From: Neoroseomonas marina
GTDB lineage: Bacteria; Pseudomonadota; Alphaproteobacteria; Acetobacterales; Acetobacteraceae
Direction of reading: 5' to 3'
Length of the DNA: 64,000 bases
NCBI RefSeq assembly: GCF_012927745.1
Contig: NZ_JABBKX010000007.1
Span: forward strand, 1-64,000
Numbering within the stretch: the first letter of the stretch is position 1; each line of letters starts with the position of its first letter. This document shows positions 8,418 through 16,825 of this stretch, in pieces. A program made the translations under genes and the position numbers. The notes beneath the pieces were generated by a model. It had not been told where the DNA came from. It was given only the letters and a program-made list of their open reading frames with translations, and made no database searches.

Positions 8418-8816
8418 TCAGACGGGCGTGAACATCGGCACGGGCGCGCCGCCGTCCTCGGTCGCCTTCAACACGACCTTCACCTTCATCCCGATCTTCA
8501 GCGTATCGAGGTCGCAGTCGACGATGTTGGTGAACATGCGCGGGCCTTCGTCGAGCTCGACATAGGCTGGGGCATGCGGCTCCTTCGAGCGCATCACCGT
8601 GAAGGAATAGATGGTCCCGGTCCCCTTCGCCTCGACCAGCTCCACGTTGTTGGACAGCGTGAAGGGCGAGCAGCCGCGCGGATACCAGAAGTGCTTGCCG
8701 GTGTCCTTGCACTTGCCGATCAGGAACTTGCCCGCGCGGGCGGCGTCCCAGAACGGCTTGGTGGTCGGGTCTTCCTTGGGGGCGGGGATGGCGCGGTTGG
8801 CGGCTTGGGTCGCCAT
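8418..8816 (-). CDS. DUF35/OB-fold acyl-CoA-associated protein
   Basis: A 132-residue protein of the DUF35 (OB-fold, ChsH2-like) family that pairs with SCP-x-type thiolases or acyl-CoA hydratases. Residues about 20-55 hold the rubredoxin-like zinc-ribbon region, but only Cys36 and Cys49 are present (KCKDTGKHFWYPRGC). The usual CxxC...CxxC is degenerate, so zinc binding may be lost. Residues about 60-130 form the OB-fold with the typical GTIYSFTVMRSKEPH...YVELDEGPRMFTNIV pattern. It lies 5 bases downstream of the thiolase gene and is surely cotranscribed, the usual arrangement for heteromeric thiolase partners. Its physiological substrate is unknown. Confidence 0.85.
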   Translation of the reverse strand: MATQAANRAIPAPKEDPTTKPFWDAARAGKFLIGKCKDTGKHFWYPRGCSPFTLSNNVELVEAKGTGTIYSFTVMRSKEPHAPAYVELDEGPRMFTNIVDCDLDTLKIGMKVKVVLKATEDGGAPVPMFTPV

Positions 8817-8821
8817 GGTGA

Positions 8822-9994
8822 TCACTCCCGTTCCATGATGAGCGTGGCGGAGCCGTGCCGATGGCCGAGCAGCCCGCCGATGCCGTTGGCCAGCGCCAGC
8901 TTGCAGCCCGGCACCTGGACCTTCGCATGCGCCTCGCCGCGCAGCTGGCGCACCGCCTCGATGACCTTGGTCATGCCGCCGCGGTTCGCCGGGTGGTTGT
9001 TGCAGAGCCCGCCGCCATCGGTGTTGAAGGGCAGCTTGCCGACGCCGCTGATGAGGTTGCCGTCGGCGACGAAGGCGCCGCCCTTGCCCTTCTCGGCAAA
9101 GCCCAGATCCTCGATCTGCATCAGCACCGTGATGGTGAAGCTGTCGTAGATCGAAGCGTACTGGATGTCGGTCGGCTTCACCTTGGCTTCGGCGAAGGCC
9201 GCCGCACCCGACTGGCGCGCCGCCGAATAGGTCAGGTCGAGCTGGCCGCCGGCCTGGTTCTTGGTGGCCTCGGCACAGCCGAGCACCTTCACCAGCGGGC
9301 GCTTGAGCGACTTCGCGATCTCCGGCCGTGCGACGATCAGCGCGCCGCCGCCATCCGAGATCACGCAGCAGTCGAGCCGGTGCAGCGGGTCCGCCACCAT
9401 GGGCGAATTCACCACGTCCTCGACCGTCACGACCTTGGGCAGCATGGCGTGCGGGTTGTGCTGCGCATGCTGGGAGGCCGCGACCTTGATCCAGGCGAGC
9501 TGCTCCGAGGTCGTGCCGTATTCGTACATGTGGCGCGACGCGACATTGGCGTAGGAGGTCACGACGGTGCGCGCCATCGGGATCTCGAAGGGATCGTCCG
9601 GGATGTTCGGCGCCCAGGAACGCGGCACGGTGCCGGTCGCCATGCCCTCGGCGCGCGGGCGGCCGGCGAGGGTGATCAGGGCGATGTTGCAGCGGCCTTC
9701 CTTGATCGCCTGCGCGGCGTGGCCGACATGCATGACGTAGGAGCAGCCGCCCATGTCGGTGCTGTCCACGTGGCGGAGCTTCGTCAGGCCCATGTAGTCG
9801 GCCTGGTTGAGCGGCCCGAGGCCCGGCGCGGCGCCGGTGCAGAAGAAGCCGTCCACGTCGTCCTTCGACAGGCCCGCATCCTGGAGCGCGCCGAAGGCGA
9901 CCTCCGCATGCAGCTGTGCGACCGACTGGCCCTCGGCCTTGCGCGTCGGGTGCTCGAAGGCCCCGACGATATAGGCTGCGCCGTTGATGCTCAT
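8822..9994 (-). CDS. SCP-x/DitF-type thiolase (acetyl-CoA acetyltransferase family)
   Basis: A 390-residue thiolase-fold protein of the lipid-transfer/SCP-x subgroup. It has an N-terminal thiolase half with the nucleophile region GGCSYVMHVGHAAQAI (Cys near residue 93), a middle segment with CCVISDGGGALIV, and a C-terminal half with NTDGGGLCNNHPANRGG and the closing GHRHGSATLIMERE carrying candidate His residues. In this group the cleavage or condensation needs a DUF35 partner, which is the next gene. Likely roles are retro-aldol or thiolytic release of acetyl/propionyl-CoA in catabolism of branched or cyclic acids. The ATG at 9994 is taken as start; frames reaching further upstream overlap the next gene. 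Confidence 0.88.
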   Translation of the reverse strand: MSINGAAYIVGAFEHPTRKAEGQSVAQLHAEVAFGALQDAGLSKDDVDGFFCTGAAPGLGPLNQADYMGLTKLRHVDSTDMGGCSYVMHVGHAAQAIKEGRCNIALITLAGRPRAEGMATGTVPRSWAPNIPDDPFEIPMARTVVTSYANVASRHMYEYGTTSEQLAWIKVAASQHAQHNPHAMLPKVVTVEDVVNSPMVADPLHRLDCCVISDGGGALIVARPEIAKSLKRPLVKVLGCAEATKNQAGGQLDLTYSAARQSGAAAFAEAKVKPTDIQYASIYDSFTITVLMQIEDLGFAEKGKGGAFVADGNLISGVGKLPFNTDGGGLCNNHPANRGGMTKVIEAVRQLRGEAHAKVQVPGCKLALANGIGGLLGHRHGSATLIMERE

Positions 9995-10080
9995 GGCGGG
10001 GGCGGTTCCTCCTGGTGGTTCGTACGGCGCGCAGGGAAGCAGCGCAGGCCCCCGCTGTCGAGGGGGCCCACGCCCGTCCG

Positions 10081-11097
10081 TCAGCGGAAGGGCATGCCGT
10101 AATGCAGCCCGCCACGGGAGACGACATTGTTCTGCCCGCGCGGCAGGTTGATCGGCGTGTCCGGACCGAAATTGCGGTCGTAGACCTCGCCGTAATTGCC
10201 CACCGCCTCGATCACCTTCACGACCCAGTCGCGCGGCAGGCCGAGCATGCCGCCGAGATCGTCCTCGGTGCCGAGCAGCCGCTTCAGCGCGGGGTCGGTG
10301 GCGGTGCGCGCCATCTCGCGCGCATTGGCGCGAGTCACGCCGCGTTCCTCGGCCTCGATCAGCGCGAACAGCGTCCAGCGGGCGATGGAGAACCATTCCG
10401 CATCGCCGCGCGCGACGGCCGGGCCGTAGGGATCGCGGCTCAGTACCTCCGGCAGCACCATGTAGTCGCGCGGGTTCGTCACCTGCACCGAGACCGCGCC
10501 GGCGAGATCCGCGGCGCCCGCGGTGACCGCGTCGCAACGCCCGGCCAGGAAGGCCTCCAGCACGACGGCGAAGCGGTCGAAGGTCAGCGGCGTGAAGGGC
10601 TTGTTGCGGGCGCGGAGGAAGTCGGCGACCTCGGGCAGATTCGATCCGCCCTGGCTCGCGCAGATCGTCGCACCGTCGAGCTGGTCCATCCGCGCGACGC
10701 CCGAAGCACGGCGCACCATGACCCCCGTGCCCGTGTAGAAGCTGACGCCGACGAAGGTGATGCCGAGGTTCACGTCGCGGGAATAGGTCATGACCGTGTC
10801 GCGCGAGAGGATGTCGATCTCGCCGGAGGACAGCGCCGTGAAGCGGGTCTGCAGCGTCACCGGCACGAAGGTGACACGCGCAGGATCGCCGAGGACGGCG
10901 GTCGCCACGGCGCGACAGTAGTCGACATCGAGGCCGTGCCATTCCCCGCGGGAATCCGGCAGCGAGAAGCCGGCCAGCGAGCCGCCGACGCCGCAGCGCA
11001 CCGTGTTGCTCTGCCGCACGCGGTCGAGCACCGGCCCGGCCTGCGCGGCCGAGGCCGCGACGAGCAGCGCCGCGGCGCCCATCAGGAAACGCAGCAT
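10081..11097 (-). CDS. Polar amino-acid ABC transporter substrate-binding protein
   Basis: A 338-residue periplasmic family-3 binding protein resembling AapJ/BztA of general L-amino-acid uptake. The signal peptide runs to about residue 20 (AAQAG). Hallmarks: VRCGVGGSLAGFSLPDSRGEWHGLDVDYCRAVA near 34-66, the LQTRFTALSSGEIDILSRD motif near 80-100, and the C-terminal YGEVYDRNFGPDTPINLPRGQN typical of the AapJ group. Its start lies 2 bases after the aminomutase-like gene stop, so the two form an operon. That context suggests a shared amino-acid or amino-keto substrate. No permease or ATPase is present in the operon, so it must dock to a transporter encoded elsewhere. Confidence 0.9.
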   Translation of the reverse strand: MLRFLMGAAALLVAASAAQAGPVLDRVRQSNTVRCGVGGSLAGFSLPDSRGEWHGLDVDYCRAVATAVLGDPARVTFVPVTLQTRFTALSSGEIDILSRDTVMTYSRDVNLGITFVGVSFYTGTGVMVRRASGVARMDQLDGATICASQGGSNLPEVADFLRARNKPFTPLTFDRFAVVLEAFLAGRCDAVTAGAADLAGAVSVQVTNPRDYMVLPEVLSRDPYGPAVARGDAEWFSIARWTLFALIEAEERGVTRANAREMARTATDPALKRLLGTEDDLGGMLGLPRDWVVKVIEAVGNYGEVYDRNFGPDTPINLPRGQNNVVSRGGLHYGMPFR

Positions 11098-11099
11098 GG

Positions 11100-12452
11100 T
11101 CAGACCTCCGTCGCCAGGGTGGATTGCACGAGCCGGTCGGCGATCAGCGCGATCTCCGCCTCGGTCATCGGGGTGGACAGCGCGCCGGAGCAGTTCGGCG
11201 TCAGCAGCACGCCCGCCGCGAGCATCGCGGCATGGATGCGCGGCAGCGCCGCGGCCTCGGCCGGCAGGGGCCGCGCGCTGCGGTAGTCCACGACTTTCCG
11301 CGCGCCGAGATGCAGCCGGAACAGCGATCCCATCCCGCCGAGCCGCGCCGCCGCGCCGGCCGCGGCGAAGCCCGCATTGACCCTGGTGCGCAGCGCGTCG
11401 CCGAGCGCGTTGAGCCGCGCCACGGCGGCGGCATCGTAATGCGTGAGCGAGGCGAGCCCCGCCGCCATGGTGAGCGGATTGGCGCTGAAGGTGCCGCCGA
11501 GCGCGACCTTCGGCTTGCCCTTCGCGTGGTCGAAGACCGCCATGGCCGAGGCCGGGCCCGAGACCGCGCCGACCGGCAGCCCGCCGCCGATGATCTTGCC
11601 TAGGGTCACGAAGTCGGGCCGCAGCCCGAAGGCCGGCGAGATGCCCCCGAAGCCGAGGCGGAAATTCACCACCTCGTCGACGATGAGCAGGATGCCGTCC
11701 CTCGCGCAGGCTTCCTGCACGACGGCGACGACCTCGGCCGGCATCGCGACCATGCCCGCCTTGGACGCATGCGGGTCGAGCACGATCGCCGCGAGCGTCG
11801 GCCCGTGCTTGCGCAGGATCGCCGCGCAGCGATCCGCATCGGCATAGGGCAGCACCACCGTGTCGGCGAGCACCGCGGGCGGCGTGCCCTTGGCATAGGG
11901 GACACAGGCGGGATTGCCCTCGGCGTCGTCCCAGTTCTCCGGCGTACTCTCGAGGCTGACTTCCATGTGGTCGTAGGAGCCGTGGTAGCAGCCCTCGAAC
12001 TTCGCGACGCGATGGCGGCCGCTGGCGCCGCGCGCGCCCTTCACGGCGGCGAGCAGCGCCTCGGTGCCCGAATTGCAGAAGCGCGTCTGCGCCAGGTTCG
12101 GGTTGCGCGCGGCCAGCGCCTCGGCGAGTGCGATCTCGCCTTCCGTCGGCAGGCCGAAGGCGGTGCCACGGCTGATCGCCGCCGTCAGCGCCTCGACGAT
12201 CGGGGGGAAGGCGTGGCCGTGCACCAGGGAGAAGAAGTTGTTGGCGCAGTCGAGGATGCGGCGGCCGTCGATGTCGACGATCCAGCAGCCCTCGCCCCGC
12301 GCGGCATAGGGCGGATGCGGCGGGAACCAGGACGCGTGGCGCATGGACCCGCCGGGAACCACCGCCTGTTCCCGCAGGAAGGCGGCCGCGGAGCGCGAGA
12401 TGGGCGGTTCGAGCCCGGCTTCGTTCGCGCGGACGGGCGAGGATTCGTTCAT
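11100..12452 (-). CDS. Class-III PLP aminotransferase, glutamate-1-semialdehyde aminomutase-like
   Basis: A 450-residue fold-type I PLP enzyme close to glutamate-1-semialdehyde 2,1-aminomutase. Visible: the phosphate-binding NSGTEALLAAVKGARG (128-143), YHGSYDH (156-162), the cofactor Asp in LLIVDEVVNFRLG (255-267), and the Schiff-base Lys286 in TLGKIIGGGLPVGA. It differs from housekeeping HemL in its longer N-terminus and in its setting: first gene of an operon with an amino-acid binding protein and divergent from an RpiR-type regulator. A catabolic transaminase or aminomutase role is therefore likelier than haem synthesis. The exact substrate is not readable. Confidence 0.87.
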   Translation of the reverse strand: MNESSPVRANEAGLEPPISRSAAAFLREQAVVPGGSMRHASWFPPHPPYAARGEGCWIVDIDGRRILDCANNFFSLVHGHAFPPIVEALTAAISRGTAFGLPTEGEIALAEALAARNPNLAQTRFCNSGTEALLAAVKGARGASGRHRVAKFEGCYHGSYDHMEVSLESTPENWDDAEGNPACVPYAKGTPPAVLADTVVLPYADADRCAAILRKHGPTLAAIVLDPHASKAGMVAMPAEVVAVVQEACARDGILLIVDEVVNFRLGFGGISPAFGLRPDFVTLGKIIGGGLPVGAVSGPASAMAVFDHAKGKPKVALGGTFSANPLTMAAGLASLTHYDAAAVARLNALGDALRTRVNAGFAAAGAAARLGGMGSLFRLHLGARKVVDYRSARPLPAEAAALPRIHAAMLAAGVLLTPNCSGALSTPMTEAEIALIADRLVQSTLATEV

Positions 12453-12490
12453 CGGGCGGCCTCGGACGGCTGTTGCGTCAGCGATGGAAC

Positions 12491-12525
12491 CATATGATCC
12501 ATGACCGACGCAATTGGATCATTTG
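12491..12525. promoter_or_regulatory. Inverted-repeat operator between aminomutase operon and rpiR-type gene
   Basis: An inverted repeat with arms CATATGATCCA (12491-12501) and TGGATCATTTG (12515-12525), 10 of 11 positions matching around a 13-bp spacer. Partial matching continues 3 more bases outward. It lies in the 105-bp gap between two divergent genes, where an RpiR-family dimer would bind. A third half site, ATGATCC, occurs at 12547-12553. Its overlap with a possible ATG at 12501 argues for the downstream start of the regulator. Confidence 0.7.
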
Positions 12526-12557
12526 TTTCAATCGCCCGCCCCTGCGATGATCCGCCC

Positions 12558-13472
12558 ATGGATACCGACGACACGGCCGCCGCGCTGACCGCCCTCCTGC
12601 CCGAGCTCGGGACGCAGATGGCCGGCGCGGCCAGGCACATCCTGGCCCAGCCGCAGGACGTGGCGGTGTTCTCGATGCGCGAGCTCGCGCGGCGGGCCGG
12701 GGTGCCGCCGGTGACGCTGGTGCGGCTCGCCCAGCGGCTCGGCCTGCCCGGCTATGCCGCGCTGCGGCGGCGCTACGTGGACGGCGTGCGCCAGGGACGC
12801 CTGTTCGGCGCGGCGGCGACGCGCAACACCGAAGCCGCCCGCGGCATCGCCGAGGCCATGGCACGGGGCAGCGACGCGTCCGCCTTCGCCGGCGAGTTCT
12901 TCGCCGCCGAGCACGCCATCCTGGAGAGCGCCGCCGCCGGGCTCGATGCCGGGGCGCTCGAGGAAGCGGCGGAGTTGCTCGCCGGTGCGCGGCGCGTCTT
13001 CGTCCTCGCCCGGCGCACCGCCTGGCCGGCGGCCTTCGTGCTGGCCTATGCGCTGCGGAAGGCGCGGGCGGACGTGCAGTTGCTGGACGACGTCGCCGGC
13101 GCGCCCGAGGCCGCGCTCGAGGATGCCGTGCGCGGCGACGTGCTGGTGGCCGTGACCTTCGCGCCCTACAGCCGGCTGACCTTCGGCCTCGCGCAGCGGG
13201 CCGCGGCGGAGCGGCTTCGCGTCATCGCGGTGACGGATTCGCGGACCGCGCCGATCGGTCAGTTCGCGGGCCGCCTGCTGTTCGCCGCGCCCACCGCGTC
13301 CCGCGCCTTCCCGGAATCGGCCCTCGGGGCGGTCGCCCTCGCCAATCTGCTCGTCGCGCTGGCCGTCGCGCGGCTGGGCCCGGCGGCACAGCGCCGCATC
13401 CGGGCCAATGAGCGCCGGATCGTCGCGTCGGGCGAGTATGTCGAGGCCGGACCGTCCGGGCGTCGCGGATAA
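12558..13472 (+). CDS. RpiR/MurR family transcriptional regulator
   Basis: A 304-residue regulator with an N-terminal RpiR-type helix-turn-helix (about 1-75: VFSMRELARRAGVPPVTLVRLAQRLGLPGYAALRRRY) and a C-terminal SIS sugar-isomerase-like sensor domain (about 110-260: GARRVFVLARRTAWPAAFVLAY, then DVLVAVTFAPYSRLT and VIAVTDSRTAP). RpiR proteins usually sense phosphosugars, yet several alphaproteobacterial members control amino-acid or amine genes. It is divergent from the aminomutase/amino-acid-binding operon, with a palindromic operator between them, so it probably controls that operon and itself. A start at 12501 would add 19 residues but would place the operator inside the gene. Confidence 0.9.
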   Translation: MDTDDTAAALTALLPELGTQMAGAARHILAQPQDVAVFSMRELARRAGVPPVTLVRLAQRLGLPGYAALRRRYVDGVRQGRLFGAAATRNTEAARGIAEAMARGSDASAFAGEFFAAEHAILESAAAGLDAGALEEAAELLAGARRVFVLARRTAWPAAFVLAYALRKARADVQLLDDVAGAPEAALEDAVRGDVLVAVTFAPYSRLTFGLAQRAAAERLRVIAVTDSRTAPIGQFAGRLLFAAPTASRAFPESALGAVALANLLVALAVARLGPAAQRRIRANERRIVASGEYVEAGPSGRRG

Positions 13473-13520
13473 AAAGACCCGCCGGGGCCAAGGCACGATT
13501 GCCCGGCATCCCGGCGGGGG
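13471..13520 (-). terminator. Intrinsic terminator of the aspzincin gene
   Basis: Read on the minus strand, CCCGCCGGG pairs with CCCGGCGGG across a 25-base loop and is followed by TCTTTTT. It lies 25 bases past the stop of the minus-strand peptidase gene and touches the end of the convergent regulator gene. Confidence 0.65.
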
Positions 13521-13544
13521 TTCACTGCCTGCTGGGGGGCATTA

Positions 13545-14159
13545 TCAGCGCGGCAGGAACTCGGCGAAGTATTCGTAGCTGTCGGCGTTCATCTGGGCGG
13601 CGCGCGGGTCGTCCTTGGCCAGCGCCTCGGCGCCGCGCGGCTGGTAGGCGTGGTCGCGGGTGCCGAGGGCGAGGTGGCTCATCTCATGCACGACGATGCC
13701 GCCCTGGCTGTCCTGGCCGCTGCGGTCGGCGCGGAAGAAGGCCTGGCAGAAGCCCATCGTCTCGCGCGCCCCGCCGCCCCAGCGGACATAGGCGAAGGTG
13801 TTGCCGCGGCAGGATTCCGCCCGGTTGCATTCATAGGCGAGGCGCGGTTCGCGCTCATCGAGGCCCGCCGAGATGGCGCGGAAGTTCTTGGCGACGGCGC
13901 CGGCCGGGTTGGAGCCGAAGAAGCGGGCGAGGTGCGGCCGGGTCGCCTCGGCATCCAGGGCCAGGGCGGCGATGGAGGCGTTGGTCATCTGGCGGGCATC
14001 GGCGAAGGCCCGGCGGATCGTGACGCGCTGCTGGTCGGTGCAGGTGCCGTCGCGGGTCGCGATCTGGCGGTCCCCGCCCTTCACGCCCTGCGCGGAGAGC
14101 GGCAGCGGCGCGAGGGTCAGCGCGGTCAGGGCGGCGACAGCGGCGAGGGTCTTGCGCAT
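13545..14159 (-). CDS. Secreted aspzincin (M35-like) metallopeptidase
   Basis: A 204-residue exported protein. The signal peptide ends near LSAQG (residue 24). The active site is that of aspzincins: HEMSH at 158-162 (zinc His pair with catalytic Glu) followed by GTRDHAY at 166-172, matching the GTxDxxY signature whose Asp is the third zinc ligand. The late NADSYEYFAEF is also typical. Four Cys (40, 111, 117, 138) could form disulfides. Aspzincins (deuterolysins, peptidyl-Lys metalloendopeptidases) are best known from fungi, with scattered bacterial homologues. Targets are unknown. It stands alone with its own terminator. A scan for a pro-region finds only about 35 residues before the first conserved Cys. 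Confidence 0.85.
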   Translation of the reverse strand: MRKTLAAVAALTALTLAPLPLSAQGVKGGDRQIATRDGTCTDQQRVTIRRAFADARQMTNASIAALALDAEATRPHLARFFGSNPAGAVAKNFRAISAGLDEREPRLAYECNRAESCRGNTFAYVRWGGGARETMGFCQAFFRADRSGQDSQGGIVVHEMSHLALGTRDHAYQPRGAEALAKDDPRAAQMNADSYEYFAEFLPR

Positions 14160-14231
14160 CTCGGTCTGCCTTCCTCTCGGGGGTGGCAGGCAGACCTTGA
14201 CGCAGCCGGGCTGCCCCGGCGCTGAAATGGT

Positions 14232-15344
14232 TCAGGCGGCGGGGGCCGGGGCGGTGCGCTTCTCCCGCGCATGCCGCAGCAGGGCGATGCCGCGATAGAG
14301 GCCGTGGACCATCTTCGAATAGGGCATCACCAGGAAGAAGGCGAAGACCAGGCCGAGATGGATGGCGAGCATCGCCCCCATCGCTCCGGTATGCCGCACC
14401 GCCAGCAGCAGCAGCCCGGTCGCCGCGATCAGGAAGAGCAGCGCGAGGATGGCGAACTCGCCCCCCGCCAGCTTCTTCGCCACCGGCCCGGGATCGGTGA
14501 TGACCTTCACATGCGCGAGGCCCGCCGCGCCGATCATCATCAGCACGCCGCCCCAGAAGCCGAGCTGCACCGGCAGGGAGAGGAAGGCGTGCGGCGACTT
14601 CCAGCCGAAGACGTAGTGATACAGCGTGCCGGTGCAGGTCGCGGCGAAGCAGAGCATGAAGCCGCCGAACAGCGCCTGGTGCAGCCAGCGCCGGCGCGTC
14701 GAGAATCCCTCGTCGAGGTCGTTGCAGCCGTGCCCGCCGCCGCCGAGATTGCGCATGGTGACGATGTCGACCGCCGCTTCCGTCGCCGGGCCCGGGTCGA
14801 AGCCGCCCTGCGGGCTGCCGGTGGAGCGGCAGTAGTTCCGGGCGCCCATTGCCATGGCGAGGATCGCGTAGCCGAAGGTGACGACGCCGAGCGTGATCAT
14901 CAGCCAGTGCGGGATGACGCGGAAGAAGGCGCCGACGCCGCCCTGCGCCGACCACAGCACCGCCGGATCCTGCAGCGCCACCACCAGGATCAGCGCCAGC
15001 GCGACGCCGAGGGCCGCGAGCAGCGAGACGACGGTGCCGCTGCGCTCGAACAGCCGCCCCATCGGCGCCGGCCAGGCGTTCTTCGCGTAGGATTCCTGGC
15101 GCAGCTCCGCGAAGGTCGCCGGGATGTTGATGCCGAAGGCGTGCGGCGGCGCATACTGGCAGGCGTGGTAGCAGCCCTTGCAGCCATGGCAGAGATTGGC
15201 GAGGTGCGTCAGGTCCCCTTCGGTGAAGGACCGGCGCATCGTCATGGCGGGGAAGACCGCGCAATAGCCTTCGCAATAGCGGCAGGCGTTGCAGATCTCC
15301 ATCTGCCGCCGGGCTTCGGCGACGGTCTCTGATTCCTGGGCCAT
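14232..15344 (-). CDS. tcuB: Tricarballylate utilization protein TcuB
   Basis: A 370-residue iron-sulfur membrane protein that reoxidises the TcuA flavin and passes electrons to the respiratory chain during tricarballylate-to-aconitate oxidation. The N-terminus carries two Cys clusters, CNACRYCEGYC (near 18-28) and LCHGCKGCYHAC (near 51-62), fitting two Fe-S centres. From residue 100 onward there are about six hydrophobic helices with conserved His candidates. It begins 4 bases after the tcuA stop with AAGGAA as ribosome binding site. The GTG just upstream (15347) is an alternative start. The last of a two-gene operon; no tcuC transporter gene adjoins. Confidence 0.9.
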   Translation of the reverse strand: MAQESETVAEARRQMEICNACRYCEGYCAVFPAMTMRRSFTEGDLTHLANLCHGCKGCYHACQYAPPHAFGINIPATFAELRQESYAKNAWPAPMGRLFERSGTVVSLLAALGVALALILVVALQDPAVLWSAQGGVGAFFRVIPHWLMITLGVVTFGYAILAMAMGARNYCRSTGSPQGGFDPGPATEAAVDIVTMRNLGGGGHGCNDLDEGFSTRRRWLHQALFGGFMLCFAATCTGTLYHYVFGWKSPHAFLSLPVQLGFWGGVLMMIGAAGLAHVKVITDPGPVAKKLAGGEFAILALLFLIAATGLLLLAVRHTGAMGAMLAIHLGLVFAFFLVMPYSKMVHGLYRGIALLRHAREKRTAPAPAA

Positions 15345-15348
15345 CACC

Positions 15349-16746
15349 TCAATTCCTTACCAACTTCGCGGCCTGCTCGCCCGCGATGCGGCCGAAGACG
15401 GTGCCGATCGCCATGCCGAAGCCGGCGAGATAGCCCTGGCCGAGGATGTTGCCGGACATGATCTCGCCCGAGGCGAACATGTTCGCTGACGGCTTGCCGT
15501 CGGCCATCATCACGCGGGCCTGTTCGTTCACCTTCACGCTGAGGAAGGTGAAGGTGATGCCGGGACGCAGCGGGTGGCAGTAATAGGGCGGGGTGTCGAT
15601 GCGCCGGGCCCAGTGGGACTTCGGCGGCGTCAGGCCCTCGGTGCGGCAGTCGTCGAGCGACTGCGCCTTGAAGGTGCCGGGCTGCACCGCGGCGTTGTAG
15701 TCGGCGACCACCTTCTCGAGCTTCGCCGCGTCCAGGCCGATCATGCCGGCGAGCTCGGCGATGCTGTCCGCCTTGTGGGGCGCGAAGACCGGCGGCAGGT
15801 AGTTCATCTGCGCCTTGGAATCGTTGATCGCGAAGGCGACCTGGCCGGGCTGCTGCGCGATCAGCCGGCCCCAGATGGCGTAGCGCTTCGGCCAGACATC
15901 CTCGCCCTCGTCGTAGAAGCGCTCGACGTCGCGGTTCACCACGATGGAGAAGGGCACGCAGTCGAGGCGCATGGCGAGGCCGCCATCCTCCATCGGCGCG
16001 CGCGCGTCGTTGGCGACGGCGTGGAACTGCGTGGGGTCGCCGACCTCCTGCACGCCTTGCGCGAGCAGGTCCTTCAGGATCCGCCCCTGCGCATAGGGCG
16101 TGCCGCGGATCTGGAAGTTGTCCGCCGCATCGCCCCAGTACTTCCGCAGCCATTCGCGGTTAGCTTGGAAGCCGCCGGCCGAGGCGACGAAGGCCTTGAA
16201 CCTGATTCGCGCGGGGAAGCCGCGGTGGGAGACGATCGCCTCGGTGGCGAAGCCGTCCTTCACCGCGATGTGCTGCACCTCGGTGTCGTAGAGGATGACG
16301 ATGCCGAGCGCTTCCGCCGTGCGGTAGAGCGCATTCACCAGCGCCTTGCCGCCGCCCAGGAAGAAGGCGTTGGTCCGCGACAGGGACAGCGTGCCGGACA
16401 GCGAGGGCTGGAAGACCACGCCGCAGGATTCGAGGAATTTCGGCGCCTGCTCACTGGCGCGGATGCACATGCGCGCGAGCGGTTCGTCGGTCTTGCCCGC
16501 CGTGACGCGGCGCAGGTCGTCCCAGTATTCTTCCTCGAGGTAGGAGTCCGTCAGCACGCCCGTGGGGCCGTGGTGCAGCGCGCGCACGTTGCGGGTGTGG
16601 CGCGAATTGCCGCCGCGCATCGACTTGGGCGCATGCTCGGCCAGCACCACGGTCGCGCCGGCGCGGCGCGCGGTGATGGCGGCGCAGAGCGCGGCGTTGC
16701 CGCCGCCCGCGATCAGCACGTCGAAGGTCTGCGTCAGGTCCGCCAT
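15349..16746 (-). CDS. tcuA: FAD-dependent tricarballylate dehydrogenase TcuA
   Basis: A 465-residue flavoprotein of the fumarate-reductase/succinate-dehydrogenase flavoprotein family. The FAD-binding Rossmann motif DVLIAGGGNAALCAAITA opens the chain (9-26), followed by the family's GGNSRHTRNVR segment near 45-55. A capping domain spans roughly 220-350, and the C-terminal FAD contact is SGEIMSGNILGQGYLAGFGMAIGTVFGRIAG. TcuA oxidises tricarballylate to cis-aconitate, which feeds the TCA cycle. Pairing with TcuB and a divergent GntR-type regulator makes the assignment good, though related fumarate-reductase-like enzymes share the fold and the substrate is inferred from gene context. Confidence 0.88.
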   Translation of the reverse strand: MADLTQTFDVLIAGGGNAALCAAITARRAGATVVLAEHAPKSMRGGNSRHTRNVRALHHGPTGVLTDSYLEEEYWDDLRRVTAGKTDEPLARMCIRASEQAPKFLESCGVVFQPSLSGTLSLSRTNAFFLGGGKALVNALYRTAEALGIVILYDTEVQHIAVKDGFATEAIVSHRGFPARIRFKAFVASAGGFQANREWLRKYWGDAADNFQIRGTPYAQGRILKDLLAQGVQEVGDPTQFHAVANDARAPMEDGGLAMRLDCVPFSIVVNRDVERFYDEGEDVWPKRYAIWGRLIAQQPGQVAFAINDSKAQMNYLPPVFAPHKADSIAELAGMIGLDAAKLEKVVADYNAAVQPGTFKAQSLDDCRTEGLTPPKSHWARRIDTPPYYCHPLRPGITFTFLSVKVNEQARVMMADGKPSANMFASGEIMSGNILGQGYLAGFGMAIGTVFGRIAGEQAAKLVRN

Positions 16747-16774
16747 GGCGCGTCCTGCTCCTCGTGTTCGCTGT

Positions 16775-16794
16775 CATGTATACAGTTGTATCCA
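16775..16794. promoter_or_regulatory. Palindromic candidate operator between tcuA and gntR-type gene
   Basis: The 79-bp divergent gap contains TGTATACA (16777-16784), a perfect 8-bp palindrome, followed at once by the related GTTGTATCCA. The core resembles the T-G-T-n-n-A-C-A type sites bound by FCD-type GntR regulators. It is the most A+T-rich part of the gap and would overlap the tcuA promoter. Confidence 0.5.
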
Positions 16795-16825
16795 AAGCTG
16801 TCCAGAGGGTGCTAGGCTGCGCGCC

